Positions 53,046 to 62,393 of a stretch of DNA of 64,000 nt are shown piece after piece (the first letter of the stretch is position 1; each line of letters begins with the position of its first letter). Source of the DNA: CAYPTB01 sp964413535 (GTDB lineage Bacteria; Planctomycetota; UBA1135; GCA-002686595); contig CAYPTB010000040.1 of assembly GCA_964413535.1 (NCBI GenBank), positions 328,727 through 392,726 of the forward strand, read 5' to 3'. A program made the translations under genes and the position numbers. Under the pieces are notes generated by a model. It saw only the letters and a list, made by a program, of their open reading frames with translations, was not told the origin of the DNA and did not search any database.

Positions 53046-53735
53046 TCAGCCCGGAACGTAATCGGGACTCATCTCGCGGCTCGCGACGTAGTCCTCGATC
53101 GCTTCCATGCTGCGGGCGTCGGTCGCGGCATCCTCTTGGTATTCGATCCCCAGGTGAATCGCGGGTCCGACGAGCCGACGGTCGCGCACCGAGCCTTTGA
53201 TCCGCACGGGCTCCGATCCTCCGGGCAGCGAGAACGAGAGCTCGACGCCGGCGCCGCAATCGAAGGCTCCGACTGTGTGGAATGGGATCTCCACGCACAG
53301 CCCGCACACCGAGAAGTCCACGAGCTTTCCGTCCACCGAGCCCTTGTCACCCGAGATCCGAGCAGTCGCGGGATCCTCGGGCGTGACGCGCGGGGCTCGA
53401 CGGCGGTTGAACACCGCTCGCAAGACGAGTGGGATGTCGTTGAAGTTCTCGAAGTCGTCGAATTGGAACCCGTAGCGAATGAACCCATCCGACTTCGCGA
53501 TCGCCCGCACGGTGGCGCTCGTCTCGAGCTCCTTGGGGCTGCCTGGGACTCGGAAGCTCAACTTCACTTCTTTACCGACGGCGAGCTCCGGGTCGACACC
53601 GGCGTAGAACACCAGCGACGCGCCCAGCGAGGAGATGTCGACGAGTCTTCCTTCGACCTCGCCGTTTCCCTTCGCGAGCAGGACGCCACGAAGGTAGTAG
53701 GAGTTCGATAGATCGATTCGGTACACGTGCCGCAT
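53046..53735 (-). CDS. tandem PilZ-domain protein
   Basis: A 229-aa protein with two PilZ-like beta-barrels. The second (residues ~108-205) has the c-di-GMP-binding pattern: Arg-rich RRRAPRV and, after a strand, DFSVCGLCVE (D/NxSxxG). The first (residues ~1-100) has DISSLGASLVF but no clear RxxxR. It is therefore likely that only the second domain binds c-di-GMP. It probably links the second messenger to motility, surface polysaccharide or another output; partner unknown. The C-terminus PDYVPG is short. It lies downstream of a pyruvyl transferase gene on the same strand. Confidence 0.78.
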   Translation of the reverse strand: MRHVYRIDLSNSYYLRGVLLAKGNGEVEGRLVDISSLGASLVFYAGVDPELAVGKEVKLSFRVPGSPKELETSATVRAIAKSDGFIRYGFQFDDFENFNDIPLVLRAVFNRRRAPRVTPEDPATARISGDKGSVDGKLVDFSVCGLCVEIPFHTVGAFDCGAGVELSFSLPGGSEPVRIKGSVRDRRLVGPAIHLGIEYQEDAATDARSMEAIEDYVASREMSPDYVPG

Positions 53736-53796
53736 GGTTCGTACGCGTCCCGGAGAAGGACGACTGAGGAGGGGTGCGGAAGTCGTTTCGCTATCG

Positions 53797-53815
53797 GCCT
53801 CGCTTCGGTCGAGGC
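53797..53815 (-). terminator. possible hairpin between the pyruvyl transferase and PilZ genes
   Basis: GCCTCG/CGAGGC with a 7-nt loop, 58 nt past the pyruvyl transferase stop. No U-tract, so a weak terminator call. Confidence 0.25.
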
Positions 53816-53873
53816 TGGAGGATTTCCCGGAAAGCCGCTGTGAGGAGCGAGGCCCGATTGGCGCGCTCGAACT

Positions 53874-55133
53874 TCAGTCCCCGAGTCCCAGCGTATCGGC
53901 GATGAGATCCACGTAGCCGCGCGTCCGAACGGCGCACTCCTCCACGTGAGCAAGGAGATTGCGTCGGGCGTCGACCGGTTGGTCGAGGATGTTGTTGATC
54001 CGAGCGAGCGACCGCTCGAGCCTGCCCGGGGCGAGGCTGATCGAGTTGGCGCCGATGCCCAAGCTCGACATCAAGTGCTCCGTGTTCTCGTCCATCGAGA
54101 TCGACACCACAGGAACCCGCTGCGTGAGACCGAAGGTGAGCCCGTGGCGGCGCATGGAGATGAGCAGCGAGGCGTGTTGGAGGATCGCGAGCGCTTGCCA
54201 GATCGAGAGCTCTTCGGCGACGTCTCGACAGCTCGAGCGTTCCTCCATCCTCTCGACGACGTGCTGCGCCATGACGCGATCGTCCTCCTCCTCGATCCCA
54301 CCGAAGGTCTTCTGGGGAATGAACAGGAGCTGGCAACCCGATGTCCGCACGACTTCATCGAAGAGAGCGGCGATCCTCTCCTCGATCAGCTCTTGGCCAG
54401 AGGCTCCGTCACGCCAGGCGTAGCTGCGCAAGTTGACGGCGATCACACGCCGATCGGCATCGAATTCCAGGGCGCGCAACAAGGCGGACGCGTCGTCGAG
54501 CCATTCGCTACCCAGCCTTAGCCCGTAGCTCACCTCGCGTTCGAGATAGGGCAGGCCCAGGGTCGGGTCGGGCAGGACGTGTACGCGATCGCGGCCGACG
54601 CCCAACTCGACGAGTCTGTCGCGTGATTGGAGCTCGCGCACGGTGACGATGTCGGCGCCTTCCGCGACGTAGCGTAGATGCTCGCGCGCAGTCTCCGAGG
54701 CTTCGGAAACGACGCTCATGGCGAACAGCATCACGGGCGTGTTCAGGAAGTGCGCCAAGGTCACGAGCTGCGTGTAGGCGGCGAGATCTCCGCGCATGAA
54801 GCTCGCACCGTGATCCACGAACAGTCGTCCCCCTCCGAGCACGAGGATGTCGGCTCCACGAATGGCATCCGCGATGGCGTGCAGGTGCTCGCGGGAGTCG
54901 CCCCGGTTGAGTCCGCGGAACCACCTTCCGCGTGACTCCAGAGGGCGCGAGTCATGGAGATCGGCCAGAGTACGGACGCGGTACAGGCGCTCGTAGAGCG
55001 GCGACGGATGACGGGACAGGACCGTGATCTCCGTTTCGAAACGCTCGATCAGCCTCTCGCGGAGTACGGCGAGCATGCCTTGATCCGCGAGATTGTGCGT
55101 TCCGTAGTCACCTGCGAGGACGACCTTCATCAC
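53874..55133 (-). CDS. polysaccharide pyruvyl transferase family protein
   Basis: A 419-aa protein of the CsaB/WcaK family, which adds ketal-linked pyruvate from phosphoenolpyruvate to surface polysaccharides. The N-terminus VVLAGDYGTHNLADQGMLAV matches the family's G-x-x-N-x-GD-E start. GADILVLGGGRLFVDHGASF, LPDPTLGLP and SMRRHGLTFGLTQRVPVVSI (the RxH region) are also typical. GTG at 55133 and ATG at 55130 are adjacent starts; AAGGAGG lies about 12-15 nt upstream. It is 67 nt downstream of the HEAT-repeat gene on the same strand. Confidence 0.85.
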   Translation of the reverse strand: MMKVVLAGDYGTHNLADQGMLAVLRERLIERFETEITVLSRHPSPLYERLYRVRTLADLHDSRPLESRGRWFRGLNRGDSREHLHAIADAIRGADILVLGGGRLFVDHGASFMRGDLAAYTQLVTLAHFLNTPVMLFAMSVVSEASETAREHLRYVAEGADIVTVRELQSRDRLVELGVGRDRVHVLPDPTLGLPYLEREVSYGLRLGSEWLDDASALLRALEFDADRRVIAVNLRSYAWRDGASGQELIEERIAALFDEVVRTSGCQLLFIPQKTFGGIEEEDDRVMAQHVVERMEERSSCRDVAEELSIWQALAILQHASLLISMRRHGLTFGLTQRVPVVSISMDENTEHLMSSLGIGANSISLAPGRLERSLARINNILDQPVDARRNLLAHVEECAVRTRGYVDLIADTLGLGD

Positions 55134-55200
55134 GCAATCCCGAACCCTCCTTATCGACGACTGGATCTCGGCCCCGCAGGGGAACCGGGTCGAAACGACT

Positions 55201-57174
55201 TCAGAACATGTCCAAGAGCCCCTGCCCCGCCGTCAGCAGAGTGGTCGGCGTGGACGTGTAATTGGCGTTCGCGGAGAACACGGAGCGCCACAAGAGCCGA
55301 TCCTTGTCCGCGATGTTACCCAGGCCCGTGATGGCCGCCACGAGCACCCCGTCCGTGTACTCGTCCGGGTCCTGCAGGATCTCGACCAGACGGGGAATCG
55401 CGCGGCGGTCACCGGTCATGCCCAGGGCTGCGACGATGGGGCCGCGTGAGGCTTCGCTCCCGGCTACGGCGAGCAGGTCGGCGAGGACGGGGACGCGATC
55501 GTCGGCATCGAGCAGCGCGAGAGCTATGGCGATGAGCTCCATCTGTTCGCCGCGGAACTCCGAATCCCTCAAGATCTCGAGCAGTGGCTCGACGGCGTCG
55601 TTGTGGCCCACGAGACCCATGGAGAGGGCGACGAGGCCCTTGGCGCCCTCGATGTTGAAGAGCTCCAGCTTCTCTTCCAACGTTTCGAGGCTCTCGATGT
55701 CGCGAGCGAGTCCGAGCGCCAGCGAGTAGGCCCCGATGTCGAGCGGAGTACGACAACCCTCGAGCGCCCTCCGCAACTCACCCAGGGGCTCTGGAGGAAC
55801 GGGGAGCTGCTGGTCGGCCAACTCGCGCATCATGACGCCCAGGGCGAGCGCCGCCCAAGCGCGGATGCGGCTCTCTCCGCGCGGGCCGAGTTGCTGCAGC
55901 AGGAAGTCCATCGAGCGGGACGCCGACTCGAAGGAACCCTTCTCGGTTCCCTGGCGCGCCGCAATGCGCCCGAGGGCCATCATGGCATAGCGATCCGACT
56001 GCTGGTCGCCGTCGATGGCGAACCGGATGAGCGTGCGGAGGATGTCGCGATCGAGCTCTCCCTCACCCGCGTTCCCGATCTGTCCGAGGGCCAGGACACA
56101 GCTCTGCTGGATCTCCATCCGAGCGTCCGAGTAGCGCCCCAGGATCTTCAACATGGGGGCGGCGACTTCCTCGCGCGTCCGTTCGTCCTGTCCACCAAGC
56201 AGCCGTGCGATGGCGATGGGAGCGTGCGCGCGCACGAGTTCGTGCCGGTGCCGGAAGTCGCCGAGGAAGTCGACCAGATAACGGAGCTGCCCCAGACGCG
56301 ACTCCAACGGATCCGGAGGTGGCGGGCGGTTTCCGTTCACGCGACGCGGCCGGGGCTCCCATTCCCTGTTCTCGAGCGGGACGAGGCCGAAGGCGGTCAT
56401 GCAGGCGACCTCGACATCGCGCGTCGAGAAGTTGGCTCGCTCCAGCACCTCGACGAGCACGCGCAGGATTCGTCTCCGGGCGCCGAAATCGCTCGTTCGA
56501 TGTCCGATCGCTCCGAGTGAATAAGCGGCGAAGGCGCGCATCGGGTACGGCACCTCGGTCGAATCGACCAGGCGCTGACCGTCGCGGGTGTCCTTCAACA
56601 GCTCCGTGAGGACTCCGATGGACTCTTCTTTACCGAGGATTCCGAGCGCGACCACCGCCCGCTCGCGAACCGACTGCGCATCGTGGTCGAGGTAGTCCAC
56701 GATGATCTCGTCGAACGAGTCCTGCCCCTCGGTCTCGCCCGGCCGGCCGACCTTCGCCAGCGCGAACAGACAGGCCTGGACGATGCCGTTGCTGGGCTCA
56801 TCGATTCCGTCGTCCTCGAGCTGAGCCAGGATGGCGGGGACGATCTGACCGCGAAGTTCGTAGGCCGAGAGCTTCGTCGGGTCGCGCTCGACGCGCCGCT
56901 CCCCCAAGCCGATGAAGAAGTCGCGCCCACCCGTCGTCGGCGCTCCCTTGAAGATGGTCTCGCGCAGGTTCAGGTAGGCGTCCTTGTTGAAGTGCCACCA
57001 CCAGTGCCAGTCGGGGGTGGGGCCGGGACCGTCACCGGGCTCGGGCAGGCTCTGCTCGGTGCCGGGCCGGAAGACTTGGGCCGAGGCAGGCAACGCGAAC
57101 GACCCGGCGGCGGAAACGATCAGCGCAGTCGTAACCGCTCGACGAAGACCCTTCGTATTCCAGCTCTCGCTCAT
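55201..57174 (-). CDS. exported HEAT-repeat protein
   Basis: A ~657-aa protein with an N-terminal signal peptide (ALIVSAAGSFALPASA) and a Trp/His-rich linker (WHWWWHFNKDAYLNL). From residue ~110 on it is a solenoid of HEAT/Armadillo-like helical pairs, for example RERAVVALGILGKEESIGVL, YSLGAIGH, VLALGQIGNAGE, RGPIVAALGMTGDRRAIPRL and VLVAAITGLGNIADKDRLLW. No enzyme motif is seen. Such scaffolds usually mediate protein-protein contacts. Several in-frame ATGs exist between 57174 and 57192; the last one before the signal peptide was taken. It is divergent from the nitrilase-family gene. Confidence 0.85.
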   Translation of the reverse strand: MSESWNTKGLRRAVTTALIVSAAGSFALPASAQVFRPGTEQSLPEPGDGPGPTPDWHWWWHFNKDAYLNLRETIFKGAPTTGGRDFFIGLGERRVERDPTKLSAYELRGQIVPAILAQLEDDGIDEPSNGIVQACLFALAKVGRPGETEGQDSFDEIIVDYLDHDAQSVRERAVVALGILGKEESIGVLTELLKDTRDGQRLVDSTEVPYPMRAFAAYSLGAIGHRTSDFGARRRILRVLVEVLERANFSTRDVEVACMTAFGLVPLENREWEPRPRRVNGNRPPPPDPLESRLGQLRYLVDFLGDFRHRHELVRAHAPIAIARLLGGQDERTREEVAAPMLKILGRYSDARMEIQQSCVLALGQIGNAGEGELDRDILRTLIRFAIDGDQQSDRYAMMALGRIAARQGTEKGSFESASRSMDFLLQQLGPRGESRIRAWAALALGVMMRELADQQLPVPPEPLGELRRALEGCRTPLDIGAYSLALGLARDIESLETLEEKLELFNIEGAKGLVALSMGLVGHNDAVEPLLEILRDSEFRGEQMELIAIALALLDADDRVPVLADLLAVAGSEASRGPIVAALGMTGDRRAIPRLVEILQDPDEYTDGVLVAAITGLGNIADKDRLLWRSVFSANANYTSTPTTLLTAGQGLLDMF

Positions 57175-57445
57175 CACGCGCATCGACGGCATCCAGACGA
57201 ACACGCCACGCGTCCAGGTCGATCTCCCGCAGGCCATCACCTTCGTCGACCTCGGCGGCGCGGGCAAGACCACGCGGGGAAGTCCGCTTCGGGCGTGATC
57301 CCCCTGGCGATCGATGACGGGGGTAGAGCGTATCGGTTCCCGACCTCTCCGGTCGAATCGGCTACATTGCTCGGCCTGCCGTGAATCGAACAGCACTCTC
57401 CCACAAGGTGCACCGCGAGCCCGCGGAGCAGGACGTCGACTAGCC
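57175..57445. other. 271-nt divergent region between the HEAT-repeat and nitrilase genes
   Basis: Open frames here belong to upstream extensions without homology. Both genes need promoters in this region; I see no convincing consensus pair. Confidence 0.4.
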
Positions 57446-58435
57446 GTGCAGCTCTACTATGCCGCGGCTTGCCAGGTAGACCAACCGAACCCCGCGCGCC
57501 GGCAGGACATCGCCAAGAACACGGCGCACATGCTCTCGATGCTCGAGAGCGCGGTGGTCGGCTATCGGCCCTTCCACGACGTGAAGCTCGTCGTCTTCCC
57601 CGAGTTCGCGTTCTCGGCTCCCGTCTACGCAACGGCGGAAGAGTTGCTGGAGAAGCTCGCGATCGAAGTGCCGAACGAACACACCGACGCCTTCGCGCGG
57701 AAGGCGCGCGAGCTCGGCGTACACGTACAGACGGGGAGCATGCTGGAGGTCGATCCGCGCTGGCCCGACACGGTGTTCAACACCACGTGTCTGATCGGAC
57801 CCGATGGCTTGCTCGCGAAGTACCGCAAGGTGAACCCGTGGATCCCCTGGGAAGTCCACGCCAGCCCGCACGACATCCCCGACTATCCCGACGATCCGCT
57901 CCCGGTCACCGTAACGGAGCTCGGGAACCTCGCGGTGGCGACCTGTTACGACTGGCTCTTCCCCGAAGTGCTGCGCGAGCTCGCTCTGAAGGGCGCCGAG
58001 GTGCTCGTGCGCATCTCCGCGTACATGGATCCGTGGGGAGCCACGCCGCCGACGGATTGGTGGACGGTGGTGAACCGCTGTCGCGCGATCGAGAACACGG
58101 CCATCGTCGTCGCGGCGAACCAAGGCGCCTCGCTCTCGCACTACCCCCCGTTCTCGTGGCCGGGGGGAAGCATGCTCGTCGACTACGACGGTCGGATCCT
58201 CGCCGAAGCGCCTCCGGGACCCGGCGAACGCATCGTCGTCGGTCCGGTGCACCTCGCCGCCCTGCGCGCCGAACGACGGCGCCGCATCGGTCATGCGATG
58301 CTCGCTCATCTGCGCACGGAGCTGTTTCCTCGACAGCACGAGGCCGTCTATCCGGGCGCGCGCTCGGCCTCGGAGCGGAACGTCGAATCGCAGGAAAGGC
58401 TGATCGAAGATGCCAAGCGCTCGCTCGGTCTCTGA
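57446..58435 (+). CDS. carbon-nitrogen hydrolase (nitrilase superfamily)
   Basis: A 329-aa amidase/nitrilase-fold enzyme. The catalytic triad is visible: E53 in FPEFAF, K128 in KYRKVNPW and C167 in VATCYDWLFPE. ENTAIVVAANQGASL is a further family segment. It hydrolyses a C-N bond in an amide or carbamoyl compound; the substrate is not clear. Start GTG at 57446, since upstream in-frame codons are not homologous. 157 nt upstream of the NsrR-like gene. N-carbamoyl amidase-type and beta-ureidopropionase-type enzymes are the main alternatives. Confidence 0.88.
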   Translation: MQLYYAAACQVDQPNPARRQDIAKNTAHMLSMLESAVVGYRPFHDVKLVVFPEFAFSAPVYATAEELLEKLAIEVPNEHTDAFARKARELGVHVQTGSMLEVDPRWPDTVFNTTCLIGPDGLLAKYRKVNPWIPWEVHASPHDIPDYPDDPLPVTVTELGNLAVATCYDWLFPEVLRELALKGAEVLVRISAYMDPWGATPPTDWWTVVNRCRAIENTAIVVAANQGASLSHYPPFSWPGGSMLVDYDGRILAEAPPGPGERIVVGPVHLAALRAERRRRIGHAMLAHLRTELFPRQHEAVYPGARSASERNVESQERLIEDAKRSLGL

Positions 58436-58592
58436 AGGATCGTCGCCTCGGGGCGAGCGACACCCGGAAAAGCCTTCCAGGGGGCCGTCGACCCGAATTC
58501 TCCGCGACTTCGGTCCAGTTCGAAAGAGACGCCCACGGCACCACATCCAGGACCGATTCCCGACCGATAGTCATGGACGTTCGGTACGTCCC

Positions 58593-59078
58593 ATGCATCT
58601 CACGCGCCACACGGATTTCGCGCTACGGGTGCTCTACTACCTCGGGCTCCATCCGGATCGCCGCGTTTCCATCGGCGAAATCAGCTCGGCCTTCGGCGCC
58701 TCGCGCAACCACCTCGTCAAGGTCGTGCAGCACTTGTCACGCGAGGGCTGGGTGAAGACGACGCGCGGACGCAGTGGAGGCGTTTCCCTGGCCGTCGCGC
58801 CGCACGACATCCCGATCGGGCGCGTCGTCGCTCGCGTGGAACCCGACTTCCGGCTGGTCGAGTGCTTCGATCCGGAATCGAACACCTGCCCCATCGCGGC
58901 CATCTGCGGGGTGCAGGGAATCATCGAGAAGGCCCTCACGGCCTTCTTCGAAGAGCTCGATCGTTACACGCTGGCGGACGTTCTGATCGACCGCGAGACG
59001 CTCCTCGGCGCTCTGAACGGTCACGGTTCGAGGAAGGGGCCGACTCGAGGTTCACCCGAGCCGGGCGATCTTGGGTAG
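58593..59078 (+). CDS. nsrR: Rrf2-family iron-sulfur transcription regulator, NsrR-like
   Basis: A 161-aa winged-helix regulator. It opens MHLTRHTDFALRVLYYLGLH and contains GASRNHLVKVVQHLSREGWV as recognition helix region. Three cysteines, C91, C99 and C105 in ECFDPESNTCPIAAICG, should hold a nitric-oxide-sensitive Fe-S cluster. Length and cluster segment favour NsrR over IscR. It would derepress target genes on nitric oxide exposure. A downstream gene starts just beyond its end. No hmp, ytfE or other typical NsrR target is nearby. Confidence 0.85.
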   Translation: MHLTRHTDFALRVLYYLGLHPDRRVSIGEISSAFGASRNHLVKVVQHLSREGWVKTTRGRSGGVSLAVAPHDIPIGRVVARVEPDFRLVECFDPESNTCPIAAICGVQGIIEKALTAFFEELDRYTLADVLIDRETLLGALNGHGSRKGPTRGSPEPGDLG

Positions 59079-59190
59079 CGATCGGAGTTCGCGACGGTCG
59101 ACGCCCGCTGCGGAAGCTCCTCGAGGTCCCCGGGTCGAGCACTTGGCCTGCGACTTTCCCGGTAGTCCCCTCGGACCGAGCAGGAGCGCG

Positions 59191-60204
59191 GTGATCGAGG
59201 GCATGCGACGTGCCTTCTGGCTCGCGCGGCGGGAGAAGGGCGCGCTCTCCACACTCGTCGTCGTCGTCGAGAACGCGAAAGCGCTCGGCGCTGCTCTGGG
59301 CGAGCGCGCGCCGGAACAGGCGCGCAACGCAGTGGCCGGCTGGCTCCTGGAAGGGCTCGAGGGCCCGGAGGTGCACGGCTTCGCAGAAGGGGACCGCATC
59401 GTCCTCTTCCTGCCGGGAACGCCCGTCCCGGGCGCCGAGGCGCTCGCGCGTCACGTCATCGCACACGGAAGAAAGCGCGGGATCGTCGTCGACGAACAGG
59501 CGGCTCCCGTTCGTATCAGCGCCGGAGTCGCCGACGGTACGGAACCGGTGGTTCGCTACGTCGAGACGCTCGTGGAAGTCGCGCTGGAAGGAGCCTTGGT
59601 GGCTGCTTCGGGCGGCGGCAACCGCTGCGTGCACACGGAGGTCTACGACATCGTGCAAGTCCGGCTCGACCGCGAGTTGCCGGACGAAGCGAAGCGCGTT
59701 CCTCCCCTCGAGAAGATCGTGATCCGGGAAGCTGAGACCCCGAGCTCTTCGCTTCCATCACCGGAGAAGAACGGCGAGGCTCCGAGCGCGAGTCCTTTCG
59801 ATCTCGCCCTTCCCGACGAGGTCGTGCGCGAGGTCGAGTCGCAACTCTCTCAGGCCGTCGCGGCGTCGCACGACATACCCGCTCGCAGGATGCTCGTCGA
59901 CCTGGCCGTTTCCCACGCTCGCCGCGAGTGGGAGGAAGCTTCCTCGCGACTGACGACGAAGCACTCCCGCGAGATGGAGCTCCTGGAACGCCGCATCGCG
60001 AAACTGAGCGAGGCCCTGGAGGGCGCGCGCGAGAGGCTCGAGGAAGTCGAGCGTTCCGGAGCCTCGGATGCGGGCACGTCCTCCGCTTTCCGTAGCGTCC
60101 AGGGGCTGTCTCGTCAGGAAGAGAACTACGAGCTCAAGCGGGAGCTCATGGGAATGATCTTCAAGGCCAACCTGGAGCTCTACCGAGAGCTCGGCCGCAC
60201 CTGA
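59191..60204 (+). CDS. protein with a degenerate GGDEF-like domain and a coiled coil
   Basis: A 337-aa protein. Residues ~1-150 follow the GGDEF fold (STLVVVVENAKALGAALGER at strand 1 and helix 1; VRISAGVADG and GGGNRCVHTE at the end), but the GG(D/E)EF active site reads EGDRI and catalytic residues are lost, so diguanylate cyclase activity is unlikely. A Pro/Ser-rich linker precedes a long charged coiled coil (about residues 240-300, for example ELLERRIAKLSEALEGARER). A GTG at 59191 with AGGAG 5-6 nt upstream is preferred; an upstream TTG (59071) would overlap the nsrR stop. Possibly a c-di-GMP or nucleotide sensor or scaffold. Confidence 0.65.
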   Translation: MIEGMRRAFWLARREKGALSTLVVVVENAKALGAALGERAPEQARNAVAGWLLEGLEGPEVHGFAEGDRIVLFLPGTPVPGAEALARHVIAHGRKRGIVVDEQAAPVRISAGVADGTEPVVRYVETLVEVALEGALVAASGGGNRCVHTEVYDIVQVRLDRELPDEAKRVPPLEKIVIREAETPSSSLPSPEKNGEAPSASPFDLALPDEVVREVESQLSQAVAASHDIPARRMLVDLAVSHARREWEEASSRLTTKHSREMELLERRIAKLSEALEGARERLEEVERSGASDAGTSSAFRSVQGLSRQEENYELKRELMGMIFKANLELYRELGRT

Positions 60205-60238
60205 CTCTCTACGTCGCGCACGACGCACGCGAGTCGGC

Positions 60239-61546
60239 CTATCGATCTTCCCCTGCGCGAGGATCGTCGAAGTAATCGCGTCCGAGGAGGGACGGCGGCA
60301 GGCAGGTCATCTCCCCGACGGCCGAAGGATCGTCGTGGGCGTAGCGATAGCCCTTGCCGTAGCCGACCTCGCGCATGAGCCCGGTCGGCGCGTTGCGCAG
60401 GTGCAGTGGGACGGGCTCCGCCGCCGTGCGTTCGACGTCCTCCGCCGCCCGGCCGTAAGCGCGATACACGGCGTTGCTCTTTGGAGCTCGCGCGAGGTAG
60501 ACCGCGGCCTGCACGAGTGCGAGTTCGCCCTCGGGATCGCCCAGTCTTCGCCATGCGTCGTCGGCGTCCAGTGCGATCCGCAGCGCGCGCGGATCGGCGA
60601 TCCCCACGTCCTCGACGGCCATCCGGATCAGACGACGCAGCAGGAACCGGCGGTCTTCTCCGGAACGGAGCATGCGCGTGATCCAATAGACGCTCGCGCT
60701 CGCATCGGAATTGCGCACGCTCTTGTGGAGCGCTGAGATCAGGTTGTAGTGCTCCTCGCCGCTCTTGTCGTATGCGAGCTGCTTCTTCTGCACGGCTTCG
60801 GCGAGGAGCGCAGGATCGATCTCCCCTCCGAATGGAGGCAAGAAGCTCGCCGCGGTCTCGAGCAACAAGAGCGCGCGGCGCGCATCCCCGTCGGCGGCAT
60901 TCGCGATGCCGCGCAGGATCCCTTCCTCCGCTCGGACCTTCCGGGCGAGTCCTCGTTCGTCCACGAGGGCGCGGCGCAGGATGGCGATCAGGTCATCGGG
61001 CTCGAGGGGCTGCAAGACCAGCGTGCGCGAGCGCGAGAGCAGCGGACTCACGACCTCGAACGAAGGGTTCTCGGTCGTCGCGCCGATGAGCAGGATGTCG
61101 CCGCGCTCGACGTACGGCAGGAATGCGTCCTGCTGCGCCTTGTTGAAGCGATGGATCTCGTCGACGAAGAGCAGCGTGCGGCGACCCGTCCGACGCGTGA
61201 GCTCCTCCGCCTCCGCCATCACCGCGCGGACTTCCTTGATGCCCGAGATCACGGCCGAGAACGGGACGAAGCGCATGCCGCTCTCGGCGGCGATCAGGCG
61301 CGCGAGTGTCGTCTTGCCCGAGCCTGGCGGCCCCCACAGGATCAGGCTCTGCTGCAGCTCCCGCGCGAGGAGCCGCCGCAGGATCTTGTCGTCCCCCACG
61401 AGCTGGTTCTGGCCGACGAACTCAGCGAAGCTCTTCGGACGCATGCGTTCCGCGAGCGGAGCGGCCGGAGGCCCCGGATCGAGGGGATCCGCCGCCCGGC
61501 CCGCGCGAAGCTCGTCATCGGGCTCGCCGAACAGATCCACGCTCAC
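60239..61546 (-). CDS. rarA: replication-associated recombination protein A (RarA/MgsA)
   Basis: A 435-aa AAA+ ATPase acting at stalled replication forks. Walker A WGPPGSGKTT starts at residue 71, Walker B is FVDEIHRFNK (128-137), sensor 1 lies in LIGATTENPSF and the C-terminal tetramerisation domain contains SVRNSDASASVYWITRMLRS and AAVYLARAPKSNAVY. GTG start, overlapping the methyltransferase stop by 4 nt, so translation is coupled. The frame extends upstream in-register with other sequence, but that is shadow. Confidence 0.94.
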   Translation of the reverse strand: MSVDLFGEPDDELRAGRAADPLDPGPPAAPLAERMRPKSFAEFVGQNQLVGDDKILRRLLARELQQSLILWGPPGSGKTTLARLIAAESGMRFVPFSAVISGIKEVRAVMAEAEELTRRTGRRTLLFVDEIHRFNKAQQDAFLPYVERGDILLIGATTENPSFEVVSPLLSRSRTLVLQPLEPDDLIAILRRALVDERGLARKVRAEEGILRGIANAADGDARRALLLLETAASFLPPFGGEIDPALLAEAVQKKQLAYDKSGEEHYNLISALHKSVRNSDASASVYWITRMLRSGEDRRFLLRRLIRMAVEDVGIADPRALRIALDADDAWRRLGDPEGELALVQAAVYLARAPKSNAVYRAYGRAAEDVERTAAEPVPLHLRNAPTGLMREVGYGKGYRYAHDDPSAVGEMTCLPPSLLGRDYFDDPRAGEDR

Positions 61547-62328
61547 GCCAGTTCCTCTCGCCAGCGTCCGGCGGCGAAGAGCAGGATGGACGCCGCAACC
61601 GCAACGTTCAGCGAATCCACGGAGGCCCGCATCGGGATCGTGACGCTCGCGAACGCTTCCGCTTCGGCGGGGATCTCCCCGGTCTCCGACGCGATCCACA
61701 GCGCGAGCGGTCCCGACCAGTCGAAGTCGCAAAAGCTCGCTCCACCGCGGGTTGCCGCGCGGACCTGTCTCAGTCCGACGAGAGCGAGTTCCCGAGCGAC
61801 GTCGCCTGCGAGCATGCGGTCGATCACCGGCAGCCTCAGCAGCGCTCCCATCGATCCGCGCAGAGCCTTCGGGTTCCACGGACTCGCGCAACCCTCGAGC
61901 GCCACGAGGGCCGTCGCCCCGGCCGCCTCGGCCGAGCGCGCGAGCGCCCCCAGGTTCCCCGGATCGGAGACGCCGGCGGCGACGAGCACCAAGGTTCGCG
62001 GAAGGACCTCGAGCTCGGCCAGCTCGCGGCGTTTCGGCCGCGCGGCCACGGCGAGCGAACCGGGAGCGGTCGTGAGCCCGCTCTCGCGGCGCAGCAGGCT
62101 GGAGTCGACGAAGCGCAACGGAAGGCGGGCTTCGGCCCACGACGAAGGAACCTCGGCGCGCTCTTCATCGACGAACAAGGACTCGATCCGAACACCCGCG
62201 CGCAACGCATCCTCGATCAACCGATCGCCTTCGAGAACGATGTGATCGCGGTCCTTTCCTGCCAGAACCGCTCCAACGCGTTTCCAAGCGGGGTTCGCGG
62301 CGGAGCGAATGGTGGACGGTTCGTCCAT
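61543..62328 (-). CDS. TrmH/SpoU-family RNA 2'-O-methyltransferase
   Basis: A 261-aa knotted (SPOUT) methyltransferase. Conserved motifs are GVSDPGNLGALARSAEAAGA (motif 1 region), PWNPKALRGSMGALLRLP (motif 2) and SVDSLNVAVAASILLF (motif 3). An N-terminal substrate-binding L30e-like domain (VLEGDRLIEDAL) precedes it. It should methylate a ribose 2'-OH in rRNA or tRNA. It is divergent from rsgA over 65 nt and coupled to rarA. Confidence 0.9.
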   Translation of the reverse strand: MDEPSTIRSAANPAWKRVGAVLAGKDRDHIVLEGDRLIEDALRAGVRIESLFVDEERAEVPSSWAEARLPLRFVDSSLLRRESGLTTAPGSLAVAARPKRRELAELEVLPRTLVLVAAGVSDPGNLGALARSAEAAGATALVALEGCASPWNPKALRGSMGALLRLPVIDRMLAGDVARELALVGLRQVRAATRGGASFCDFDWSGPLALWIASETGEIPAEAEAFASVTIPMRASVDSLNVAVAASILLFAAGRWREELA

Positions 62329-62341
62329 CGCGATTTGTTAT
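62313..62341 (+). promoter_or_regulatory. possible promoter for rsgA
   Basis: TGGACG (62313-62318) and TGTTAT (62336-62341) are 17 nt apart, each matching four of six consensus bases. The -35 lies inside the start of the divergent methyltransferase gene. Low confidence. Confidence 0.25.
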
Positions 62342-62393
62342 AGCACGCCTCGATTCCGCGCTCGGCGACCCGACGCGGGCGAACGGAAGTGAA

